Assembly: GCF_028898845.1 (NCBI RefSeq)
Contig: NZ_CP118574.1
Location: 5,119,001-5,183,000, forward strand
Direction: 5' to 3'
From: Streptomyces sp. WZ-12
Lineage (GTDB): Bacteria; Actinomycetota; Actinomycetes; Streptomycetales; Streptomycetaceae
Length of the DNA: 64,000 nucleotides
This document shows positions 37,324-44,803 of the stretch, one piece after another. A program made the translations under genes and the position numbers. Position 1 is the stretch's first letter. Each line of letters opens with the position of its first letter. Under the pieces are notes generated by a model, which saw nothing but the letters and a program-made list of their open reading frames with translations, was not told the DNA's origin and ran no database searches.

Positions 37324-39528
37324 GTGGAGCAGCATCCGAGGGGGGCGTACCCCTCGCCGTCCGGGGTTCAGGGGCGCCTGCTCGCCGAGCGCTACCGCCT
37401 GTCGGCGCCGCCCGGTGACGAGGCCTCCCACGGCGAGGCGTTCGCCGGGCACACCGGCCCGCTCCGGGCGTTCGACACCTACAGCGGGCAGGCCGTGGCC
37501 GTCCGGCAGGTGCCGCTGCCGGAGGTGGTGGAGGCCGAGGTGCCGGCCGCGGACGGGGAGTTCACGGACGGCCGGTTCCCGGATGGCGCGTTCACGGACG
37601 GGCGGGCGCAGGACGGCTTCGGCGGCGGTGGCCGCGGGGCGTTCGGCGGCCCGGGCGGTCCGGCGGGCGCCGACCGCACCCCCCGGGACCCGGCCGTCCG
37701 CCGCGCCCTCTGGGCCGCCACGGCCGCCGCCCAACTCCCCGACCACCCGCTGCTGGAGCAGGTCTTCGACGTCTTCGCGCAGGACGGCGGCCTGTGGATC
37801 GTCGGCGAACTCCTGCCCGCCCGCCCGCTGTCCGCGCTGCTCGACGGGCGGACGCTCGGCCCGCACCGCGCCGCGGAGATCGCCGCCGATCTGCTGACCG
37901 CGCTGCGCGCCCTGCAGGCGCACGGCTGGAGCCACCGCAATGTCACCGCCGACACGGTCCTGGTCTGTGACGACGGCCGGGCGGTGCTGACGGGGCTGGC
38001 GGCCGGCGCGGCCCAGGAGGCGCTGTGCGGGTACGACCCGATGCCCAAGGAGCCGGCGGCGGCGGTGGTTTCGCTGGTCAAGGTGGGCGGCGGGGAGGCG
38101 GCCGTCGACGGCGCGGCGGGCGCGGGGCTGACCGGGCTCGCCGCCGAGCGGGCCCGCCAGGCGCGGCTGGCGATGGTCGGCCCGGTCACCGAGCGCTGGG
38201 CGCCGGAGCGGGCCGGGCCGGTGGGCGGCGACGACGGGCCGGCGGGGCCGGCCGCCGATCTGTGGGCGATGGGCGCCCTGTTGTTCCGCGCGGTGCAGGG
38301 CCGGCCGCCGTTCCCGGAGGAGAGCGCCGCCGAGCTGGTCCGGCTGGTGGGCGCGCGGCCGCCCGCCGAGGCCGGGGAGGCCGGGGCGCTGCGCCCGGTC
38401 ATCGAGGAGCTGCTGTGCCGGGATCCGGCCGGGCGGCCGGCGCCCGAGGAACTGCGCGGCCGGCTACGGGCGCTGGTGCGGACGGCGCCGGAGCCCGATC
38501 TGGGCCGCCGGCTGGTGACCCTGCCGGCGCTGGAGGGGCCCGCGGACCCGCGCCGGCTGCCGATCCTCCGCCGCCGGGGCGAACTGGTCCGCCAGGGGCG
38601 CACGAAGCGTTTCCGGGGCGGTCAGGAACGGCCGGGGGGTGCCTTTGCGGGCCGGGCGGCGACCGCCCCCCGGCCGCGGTCCGCACCGTCCCGTTCTCTC
38701 AAGTCCCCTCTCTCCGGTGGGCGTTCGGCCGCTCCGACGCGGGAGTCCGCGGAGCTGCTGGGGCAGGTCGCGGTCGGGCCGGTGCCGCAGCGGGCGCGCG
38801 AGCGGGGGGCGCGGGCGCCGCGCAGTCTGGGGCGGGTACTGCTCGCCGCGATCCTGCTGATGGTGGTGGCCGGGATCGCCTACGCCGTGGTGTTCCTGCC
38901 CAAGTCCGGGGCGGACGCGGCGGGTGGGCCGTCGGGTGCGGACCTCTCCGGCACCTCGGGCGGCGCCCCCGGCAGCAGCCCCGCCCCCTCACCCGGCCAG
39001 GGCGACGGCACCGACGGCAAGGGCGCCGGCCGCACGCCGGGCTCCGGCGAGCCGCAGACCACCGCCCCCGGGACGGTCGCCCCGGGGTTCGAACTCCGCG
39101 CGGACCCCGCCGGGTTCCGGATCGCGGTGCGCAAGGGTTGGCAGCGCCGCCCCGGCACGGACCACGGCCGGGTGCGCTACGCCGGCGGGGGCTACGAGCT
39201 GCTGGTGGTCCCCGGCCGCGACGCCACCGCGCAGTTCGGCACCGACCCGTCGGCCTACCAGCAGGACACCGAGCCCGAGTTGGCGGCCTACCGCGCCGCC
39301 AGCTGGTCGGAGATATCCGGGCAGCGGCGGATCGACGTGGGGCAGACGGCGATGGCCGAGGCCACCTTCACCTGGAAGGACGGCGACGGCCGCCCGGTCT
39401 ACGCCCGCAACCTCGCGATGATCCGCGACGGCCGCTACCACGTCGTCCTGGCCATGGGCCCGGAGTCCGGCCGGGCCGAGGTGGACCGGCTGTACTCGGA
39501 GGCGAGCAGCTCCTACCGGCCCACATAG
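37324..39528 (+). CDS. Membrane pseudokinase, partner-like to the upstream kinase
   Basis: A 734-residue protein with the same layout as the preceding kinase: cytoplasmic kinase fold (about 15-390), linker, one transmembrane helix (about 506-527) and an extracellular domain (FELRADPAGFRIAVRKG onward). The catalytic residues are lost: no Gly-rich loop, HRD is HRN (Asn206), DFG is replaced by TGLAAG, while the LWAMGALLFRAVQG helix is kept. A Gly/Asp-rich insert of about 40 residues (around 75-115) interrupts the N-lobe. It probably acts as a non-catalytic binding or regulatory protein. GTG start with GAGGGGAGG upstream. Confidence 0.87.
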   Translation: MEQHPRGAYPSPSGVQGRLLAERYRLSAPPGDEASHGEAFAGHTGPLRAFDTYSGQAVAVRQVPLPEVVEAEVPAADGEFTDGRFPDGAFTDGRAQDGFGGGGRGAFGGPGGPAGADRTPRDPAVRRALWAATAAAQLPDHPLLEQVFDVFAQDGGLWIVGELLPARPLSALLDGRTLGPHRAAEIAADLLTALRALQAHGWSHRNVTADTVLVCDDGRAVLTGLAAGAAQEALCGYDPMPKEPAAAVVSLVKVGGGEAAVDGAAGAGLTGLAAERARQARLAMVGPVTERWAPERAGPVGGDDGPAGPAADLWAMGALLFRAVQGRPPFPEESAAELVRLVGARPPAEAGEAGALRPVIEELLCRDPAGRPAPEELRGRLRALVRTAPEPDLGRRLVTLPALEGPADPRRLPILRRRGELVRQGRTKRFRGGQERPGGAFAGRAATAPRPRSAPSRSLKSPLSGGRSAAPTRESAELLGQVAVGPVPQRARERGARAPRSLGRVLLAAILLMVVAGIAYAVVFLPKSGADAAGGPSGADLSGTSGGAPGSSPAPSPGQGDGTDGKGAGRTPGSGEPQTTAPGTVAPGFELRADPAGFRIAVRKGWQRRPGTDHGRVRYAGGGYELLVVPGRDATAQFGTDPSAYQQDTEPELAAYRAASWSEISGQRRIDVGQTAMAEATFTWKDGDGRPVYARNLAMIRDGRYHVVLAMGPESGRAEVDRLYSEASSSYRPT

Positions 39529-39566
39529 CGGTACGCAGCGCATGGTCGGGTCGCCACGGGTACGCC

Positions 39567-41078
39567 CTAGGCCCCGCCGAACCGCTCCCGCAGCTCCTGC
39601 TTGAGCACCTTGCGCAGGGTCGCGCCGCGCGGCAGTTCCGGCAGCACCTCCAGCCGCTCCGGCAGCTTGTGCCGGGCGAGCCCCTGGGCGAGCAGATGGG
39701 AGGCGACGGTGCCGAGGGTCAACGCCTCGGCTCCCGGCGGCTGTTCGACCACGGCGCAGACCAGCTCCCCGCGTTCCGGGTCCGGCAGGCCGATGACGGC
39801 CGCGTCGGCGATGTCCGGATGCCGGTAGAGGAGGTCCTCGACCTCCCGGGCGGAGACGTTCTCGCCCTTGCGGATGATGATGTCCTTCAGGCGGCCGGTG
39901 AGCACCAGGTGGCCGGTGGGCGCGAGGCGGCCGGTGTCGCCGGTGCGGAGGAAGCCGTCGGCGTCGAACGCCCCGGGCTCGTCGAGGTAACCGCGGCAGA
40001 CCGCCGGGCCGCGCAGCAGTATCTCCCCGGTCCCCGGCGCGATCTTGATCTCCATGCCGGCGGGCGGGCGCCCGTCGGTGGTGGCCAGCAGCTCGGCGTC
40101 GTCGCGCGGGTCGCCCATGGTGACCATCGGGGCCTCGGTGAGGGCGTAGCCGTGGGTGAGTTGGCAGCCCAGTTCGGCCACCACCTCGTGGTACAGCGCG
40201 GGCGGCATGGGGGCGCCGCCCCCGGCCAGCAGCCGCAGGTCCGGCAACAGCCGCCGGCCGGCGGGGAGTTTGCGCTGCTCGGCGAGGAAGAGGGAGTAGA
40301 AGGCGGTGGAGCCGCCGGCGACGGTGACCCGGTGGCGGCGGTAGGGGGCGAGGGCGGCGGGCAGCGCGAAGCGCTCCAGCAGGACGGCCGGGATGCCGTG
40401 CCGGAGCAGCATCACGGTGTAGTCGGGGCCGGCGACATGGGCGTACGGGAAGGCCATCGAGCCGACGTCGGCGGGGCCCAGGCGGAGCGCGTCGGCCAGC
40501 CACTCACCGGCGGTGCGCAGGCTGCGGTCGGTGTGCAGCACGCCGCGCGGGGCGGCGGTGGTCCCGGAGGTCCAGTAGATCCAGCGGGGCGCGTCGGGGT
40601 CGGTGGGCGGCGGGGGCAGGGTGGCCGGGTCGCCGTCCGGCAGGGGGTCGTACGCCTCGATGACGGCCGGCGGTACGGGCAGTTGGCGGGCCAGGCGGTG
40701 CGCCGTCGCGGTGGGGTCGACGCCGCGCCGGGCGCCGGGGACGAGGACGAAGGCGGCGCGGGTGCGGCGCAGCACCTGGCCCAGTTCGTGGTCGCGGTAG
40801 AGCGGCAGGACCGGGCTCTGCACCGCGCCGAGCCGGGCCAGGGCGAGGCTGATCAGCACCGTCTCGATGCGGGTGGGCAGTTGCCAGACGACCCGGCTGC
40901 CGGGCCCGACGCCGCGCGCGGTCAGCCCGGCGGCGACCCGTTCGGCGCGCTCGCGCAGCGCGCCGAAGGTGATCCGGTGCTCGTCCCGGGCGGCCCGAGC
41001 GCCCTGGACGAGGGCGAGGGCGTCGGGCGTGCGGGCGGCGCGCCAGGCGACCAGGTCCCACAGGGTGCTGCCGGTCAT
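39567..41078 (-). CDS. Acyl-CoA ligase / AMP-dependent synthetase
   Basis: A 503-residue ANL-superfamily enzyme activating a carboxylic acid to an acyl-CoA through acyl-AMP. P-loop IYWTSGTTAAPRGVLHT, GYALTEAP (A5), RTGDTGRL (A7, with the ATP-ribose Asp) and LKDIIIRKGENVSAREVE (A8 hinge) are all present; the C-terminal catalytic Lys lies in RKVLKQ. The ATG at 41078 is preceded by GGAGGG; a TTG at 41090 would lie inside that site. Closest families handle medium-chain or cyclic acids (FadD3/FadD13-like); the acid is unknown. It is divergent from the ACAD operon across two operator palindromes. Confidence 0.92.
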   Translation of the reverse strand: MTGSTLWDLVAWRAARTPDALALVQGARAARDEHRITFGALRERAERVAAGLTARGVGPGSRVVWQLPTRIETVLISLALARLGAVQSPVLPLYRDHELGQVLRRTRAAFVLVPGARRGVDPTATAHRLARQLPVPPAVIEAYDPLPDGDPATLPPPPTDPDAPRWIYWTSGTTAAPRGVLHTDRSLRTAGEWLADALRLGPADVGSMAFPYAHVAGPDYTVMLLRHGIPAVLLERFALPAALAPYRRHRVTVAGGSTAFYSLFLAEQRKLPAGRRLLPDLRLLAGGGAPMPPALYHEVVAELGCQLTHGYALTEAPMVTMGDPRDDAELLATTDGRPPAGMEIKIAPGTGEILLRGPAVCRGYLDEPGAFDADGFLRTGDTGRLAPTGHLVLTGRLKDIIIRKGENVSAREVEDLLYRHPDIADAAVIGLPDPERGELVCAVVEQPPGAEALTLGTVASHLLAQGLARHKLPERLEVLPELPRGATLRKVLKQELRERFGGA

Positions 41079-41096
41079 GGCGCCCTCCAACAGGTT

Positions 41097-41113
41097 TCTG
41101 ACGCTACGTCAGA
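41097..41113. promoter_or_regulatory. Palindromic operator, copy 1 (perfect)
   Basis: TCTGACG-CTA-CGTCAGA, a perfect 7-bp inverted repeat with 3-bp centre, 18 bp before the ligase ATG. Inferred binding site of the TetR regulator at 60305-60952. Confidence 0.85.
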
Positions 41114-41186
41114 TCGGCTCCCGAGCGTACGGCCCGATGTCTTGTCGGTCCAGGGGGGTGGGTCTAGCCTGGGGCCGGCAGAGAGA

Positions 41187-41203
41187 TCTGACGCTGCATC
41201 AGA
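41187..41203. promoter_or_regulatory. Palindromic operator, copy 2
   Basis: TCTGACG-CTG-CATCAGA, one mismatch; the palindrome extends to GATC on both sides (41185-41205). It serves the rightward ACAD operon; centre-to-centre distance to copy 1 is 90 bp. Confidence 0.85.
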
Positions 41204-41241
41204 TCGATGGTGCGGCCGATCGACACGGGTGAGGGGAGACC

Positions 41242-41355
41242 ATGGCGCAGTCGACGGAGCCGCCGGGCGCCACCGGCGTCGACGACCGGGCGGGCGGGCC
41301 GGCGCACCGCGGCGCGGCCCGGCCCCCGGCACGGCACCGGGACCGGGACCGCTAG
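41242..41355 (+). CDS. Putative 37-codon leader ORF coupled to the ACAD gene
   Basis: An ATG with a strong GAGGGGA ribosome site opens a 37-codon frame (MAQSTEPPGATG...) that ends TAG; the last base of the stop is the first base of the next GTG start (TAGTG). The peptide is Arg/Pro/Gly rich and has no known motif. It could be a real small protein, a leader that couples translation to the ACAD gene, or the remnant of an original N-terminal extension. The ACAD GTG itself has no good ribosome site, which favours coupling. Confidence 0.4.
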   Translation: MAQSTEPPGATGVDDRAGGPAHRGAARPPARHRDRDR

Positions 41356-42548
41356 TGGACCTCAGTTACACCGAGGAGGAGGAAGCCTTCAGGGCCCGGT
41401 TGCGGGCCTGGCTCGCCGAGGTGCTGCCGAAGCTGCCGCCGGGGCCCGCGGCCACCGACTGGCCCGGCCGGCGGGCGTACGACGCGGCCTGGCAACGGAT
41501 GTTGTACGACGCCGGGTACGCCGGGCTGCACTGGCCGGTCGACGCCGGCGGGCGGGGCGCCACCCCCACCCAGCACCTGATCTTCCTGGAGGAGACCGAG
41601 CGGGCCGGCGCCCCGTACGTCGGCGCCAACTTCGTCGGGCTGCTGCACGCCGGCCCCACCATCGCCGCCGAGGGCACCGCCGCCCAGCGGGCCCGCTGGC
41701 TGCCGCCGATCCTGCGCGGCGAGGAGATCTGGTGCCAGGGCTTCAGCGAGCCGGACGCCGGCTCCGACCTGGCCGCGCTGCGCACCCGGGCGGTGCGGGA
41801 CGGCGACGACTACGTGGTGACCGGCGCCAAGGTCTGGACCTCGCACGCCGAGGTCGCCGACTGGTGCGAACTGCTCGTCCGCACCGACCCCGACGCTCCC
41901 CGGCACCGCGGCATCAGTTGGTTGGCGATGCCGATGGACGCGCCCGGAGTGACGGTGCGGCCGCTGCGGACGCTGGCCGGCTCCACGGAGTTCGCCGAGG
42001 TCTTCCTCGACGAGGTCCGGATTCCGGTCGCCCACCGCATCGGTGCCGAGCACGACGGCTGGCGGGTGACGATGGTGACGCTCTCCTTCGAGCGCGGCAC
42101 CGCCTTCGTCGGCGAGGTGGTGGCCTGCCGCCGGGTGCTCGCCGAACTGGCCCGCGCCGCCCGCGCCAACGGCCGCTGGGACGACGCGGTGCTGCGCCGC
42201 CGACTGGGCCGGCTGAACGCCGAGTTCGCCGCGCTGTGGCGGCTGACCCAGTGGAACGTCAGCGAGAGCATGGGACTCCCCCCTGGTCGAGCGGACGCGG
42301 GACCTCGGGGGAACACCGGCGGCGTCCCGGGCACCGGCGGCTCGGTCTTCAAGCTGCGCTACTCGCACGCCCGCCAGGAGCTCTACGACGCGGCGGCCGA
42401 GGTGCTCGGCGGGCGGGCGCTGGACGCCGACCACCCCTGGGTCACCGACCGGCTCTCCGCCCTGGCGTACACCATCGCCGCGGGCACCTCGCAGATCCAG
42501 CGGAACATCGTCGCCGAGCGGATACTCGGCCTGCCGAAGGGGCGGTGA
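41355..42548 (+). CDS. Acyl-CoA dehydrogenase 1 (FadE-type)
   Basis: A 397-residue flavoprotein with the three ACAD domains; WCQGFSEPDAGSDLAAL is the FAD/substrate signature and SQIQRNIVAERILGLPKG closes the protein. The residue that holds the catalytic Glu of short/medium-chain ACADs (YEGTSEIQ) is Ala in IAAGTSQIQ, so the base must be elsewhere or in a partner subunit. A 14-codon low-GC3 insert at about 306-319 comes from a REP-like element. It begins at the GTG overlapping the leader ORF and is followed 7 nt later by ACAD2, an arrangement typical of alpha2beta2 dehydrogenases such as those acting on steroid side chains. Confidence 0.9.
   Translation: MDLSYTEEEEAFRARLRAWLAEVLPKLPPGPAATDWPGRRAYDAAWQRMLYDAGYAGLHWPVDAGGRGATPTQHLIFLEETERAGAPYVGANFVGLLHAGPTIAAEGTAAQRARWLPPILRGEEIWCQGFSEPDAGSDLAALRTRAVRDGDDYVVTGAKVWTSHAEVADWCELLVRTDPDAPRHRGISWLAMPMDAPGVTVRPLRTLAGSTEFAEVFLDEVRIPVAHRIGAEHDGWRVTMVTLSFERGTAFVGEVVACRRVLAELARAARANGRWDDAVLRRRLGRLNAEFAALWRLTQWNVSESMGLPPGRADAGPRGNTGGVPGTGGSVFKLRYSHARQELYDAAAEVLGGRALDADHPWVTDRLSALAYTIAAGTSQIQRNIVAERILGLPKGR
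42274..42313. repeat. REP-like palindrome inserted in the ACAD1 coding sequence
   Basis: A TCCCCCC...TGGTCGAGCGGACGC...CGGGGGA element encodes about 14 residues (GLPPGRADAGPRGN) in frame. Six of its 14 codons end in A or T, against almost none in the surrounding gene. Confidence 0.65.
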
Positions 42549-42555
42549 GGGGTGG

Positions 42556-43518
42556 GTGCGCTTCCAACTCGACGCGGACCAGCGGGCGTTGCGGGACGGT
42601 ACCCGGGAGCTGCTGGCCGGCCGCTTCGACCGGGACCGCCTGCGCGCGGCCGTCGACGCCCCGGCGCTGGACCGTCGTCTGTGGCGGGAGCTGGCCGCCG
42701 CCGGCCTCTTCGCGCTGCGGTTGCCGGAGGCCGACGGCGGTGTCGGACTGGGGCTCCCGGAGGCCGTCGTGGTCTTCGAGGAGGCCGGCCGGGCGCTGCT
42801 GCCGGGGCCGCTGGTGGCCGGGCTGCTGCTGGCGGGGGCGGTGGACGGGGCGGCCACCGGCGAGCGGGTCGTCGGCCTGTGCGACGCCGCGGCCGACCCG
42901 GTGTACTGGGAACACCCGGCCGACTGCGACGCGTTGGTCCTCCTGGAGGCGGGGGAACCGGGCCGTGCCGGTCGGGCCTACCGCTGCGCGCCCGCCGAGG
43001 TCGGCCGTGCCCCGCTCGCCTCCGTCGACCCGCTGACCCCGCTGGCCCGCGTCCTCGACCCGCCGCGCACCGCCCCGCTCGCCGGCCTGGACGCGGCGCG
43101 GCTGCGCCGGGAGGCGGCGCTGCTGACCGCCGCCCAGCAACTGGGCAGCGCGGCCCGCACGGTGGAGCTGGCCGTGGAGCACGCCCGCCGGCGCACCCAG
43201 TTCGGCGCGGCCATCGGCTCGTTCCAGGCGGTGAAGCACCTGTGCGCGGAGATGCTGGTCCGCGCCGAGTTGGCCCGGGTCGCGGTCTATGCGGCGGCGG
43301 TCACCGGTGACGCCCTCGACGCCGTGGGCGCCAAGCTGTTGGCGGACGAGGCCGCGGTGCGCAACGCCCGGGACTGCCTCCAGGTGCACGGCGGGATCGG
43401 CTTCACCTGGGAGGCCGATGCCCATCTGCACCTCAAACGGGCCTGGTTGAGGGCCGAGAGCTGGGGCGGCGCGCGGGAGGCGGAGGAGCGGCTGGCGGAC
43501 GCCTTGGTGAGGGAGTGA
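42556..43518 (+). CDS. Acyl-CoA dehydrogenase 2 (short partner subunit)
   Basis: A 320-residue ACAD-family protein, shorter than the usual 380 because the middle beta-domain is reduced. Preserved parts are the N-terminal helical domain (QRALRDGTRELL), RRTQFGAAIGSFQAVKH and LQVHGGIGFTWEADAHLHLKRAW near the C-terminus. This size and the GGIGFTWE ending are typical of the non-identical partner in heteromeric actinobacterial dehydrogenases. GTG start after GAGGGGTGG, 7 nt from the ACAD1 stop, so they are made together and probably form one enzyme. Confidence 0.88.
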   Translation: MRFQLDADQRALRDGTRELLAGRFDRDRLRAAVDAPALDRRLWRELAAAGLFALRLPEADGGVGLGLPEAVVVFEEAGRALLPGPLVAGLLLAGAVDGAATGERVVGLCDAAADPVYWEHPADCDALVLLEAGEPGRAGRAYRCAPAEVGRAPLASVDPLTPLARVLDPPRTAPLAGLDAARLRREAALLTAAQQLGSAARTVELAVEHARRRTQFGAAIGSFQAVKHLCAEMLVRAELARVAVYAAAVTGDALDAVGAKLLADEAAVRNARDCLQVHGGIGFTWEADAHLHLKRAWLRAESWGGAREAEERLADALVRE

Positions 43519-43996
43519 CGGAGCGTGCCGGCGCCCGTCGTTGCTCACGGAGCGTCGCAAGAACGGCAATGTCAGACTCTGGCACCCGCGGTGCGAAATG
43601 TCGGAACCCGCACGCATAAGTTGTCATGCGGGGTCGATATCGGGTTGTGTCCTTGGCGTGACTCGTCGCAGGGGGGAGTCAGCGGCACGCTCGGGTACGC
43701 TCCGTGGGGTGCGAGTGGTTCTGTGGCGCAGTAGTTGCGGTGCTGTCCGGCGGATGGCTCCGGGCTCCCGAGTGCGCGCCGCTCGCCGTGGGCCAGGCCC
43801 CGACGACCCCCCATGTTCGACTCCCCGCGCTGTGCGTCGCACAGTATGCCGCACGCATACTCCCTTGCGCTGGAATATGCCCGAAGCGGTTGTTGCGGTG
43901 ACTGAACGTCAACCATGCTGTGCTTCGCCGGAGTCACGCACCGTGACTCCGTGGAGGCGCGAGGCGATGTTTCCGCCGGTTCGGATGGTGTGAGCG
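43519..43996. other. Gene-free 478-bp region rich in palindromes upstream of the ATPase-domain gene
   Basis: No credible ORF. On the right half are TGTGCG-T-CGCACA (43831-43843), GTATGC-CGCAC-GCATAC (43844-43860) and CGGAGTCACG-CAC-CGTGACTCCG (43929-43951). GC is lower than in the flanking genes. It separates the end of the first catabolic operon from an unrelated regulatory gene. Confidence 0.6.
43929..43951. promoter_or_regulatory. Perfect 10-bp-arm palindrome before the ATPase-domain gene
   Basis: CGGAGTCACG-CAC-CGTGACTCCG ends 45 bp before the GTG start. It is likely an operator, or a hairpin at the start of the transcript. It is not related to the CTGACG operator. Confidence 0.65.
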
Positions 43997-44470
43997 GTGC
44001 AGGTGCTTCAGGTGCAGTTGGAAGTGCGGCCCGACCCCTCGGAAGTGGGGCGGGCCCGGCGGTGGGCCAGGTCGAGGCTCGCGGGATCGGGCATAGGGGC
44101 GGACGAACCGCTCGCCGAGACGCTGATCCTGCTGATCTCCGAGCTGGTCACCAACGCCGTGGTGCATACCGGTGCGTCGGCCCGGGTGCGGCTGTGCTTC
44201 TCGGGCAGTGGTGCCGTGGTGGGCACCGTGCGGGTCGAGGTGGTGGACACCAGCGCGCGTCCGCCGCGGCCGCGGCACGCCGACGGCGAGGACACCAACG
44301 GCCGCGGGCTGGAGTTGGTCGACGGCCTTGCGGACCGCTGGGGTTGGCAGCACGAGGGTGCCGGCAAGCGGATCTGGTGCGAGGTGGACCGCGGGCAGGC
44401 GCTGCTGATGGCGACCGGCGCGGACCTTGGAGCGTATGACCCGCATTGCGCCGCGACAAATCGGGCGTAA
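43997..44470 (+). CDS. HATPase_c-domain regulatory protein (RsbW/SpoIIAB-like)
   Basis: A 157-residue single-domain ATP-binding protein of the anti-sigma-factor-kinase type common in Streptomyces. The N box LILLISELVTNAVVHTG, the G1 box VEVVDTSARPP and the G2-like NGRGLELVDGLADRWGW are present. Such proteins phosphorylate anti-anti-sigma factors or bind sigma factors, but many in Streptomyces lack a known partner, and none is adjacent. GTG start (VQVLQVQLEV). It sits within the catabolic island but has its own palindrome-rich promoter, so it is probably not part of the same regulon. Confidence 0.85.
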   Translation: MQVLQVQLEVRPDPSEVGRARRWARSRLAGSGIGADEPLAETLILLISELVTNAVVHTGASARVRLCFSGSGAVVGTVRVEVVDTSARPPRPRHADGEDTNGRGLELVDGLADRWGWQHEGAGKRIWCEVDRGQALLMATGADLGAYDPHCAATNRA

Positions 44471-44803
44471 GCCGCTGAATCGGTTCGCCAGGCGCGGAAT
44501 TAGTCCAGACCAGGTGTTGACGTGGCGTGGTCCGGTGATCACTCTTGGGGGAGCGATGCCGCCGTGAGGGGACGTCAAGGCCACAGTGGGTCGGCACGCC
44601 GCGCGTGTGGTGTGCCGGGTGGGGGCCCGGTGTGCCGGGCCCGGGTGCCGTCGCGTCGGACCGGCCGTCCGTCGCGAGGGGCGAGGGACCCGCGGCCTTG
44701 ACGAGTGCGGATCGCGGCCGGAGCTGGGTGGCGGCCCGCGGTGCCGTGCTCGGGGCGCGCAGCGCGCGCCGCCACCTGGCCGGCCGGGGCGCCGGGTTGG
44801 GGT
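44471..44803. other. Gene-free region with an orphan promoter-like segment
   Basis: About 330 bp between converging genes. It holds TAGTCCAGACCA at 44501-44512 (DasR-site-like), TTGACG at 44516 and a GGGGGAGCG ribosome-like site before an ATG that stops after three codons. The remainder is GC-rich repeats of GTGCCGGG type. See findings. Confidence 0.5.

Noticed and set aside
38025..41354. Very long plus-strand frame running into ACAD1
   Set aside because: Only the part from the GTG at 41355 has ACAD sequence. The rest overlaps the pseudokinase in another frame and the ligase gene in antisense.
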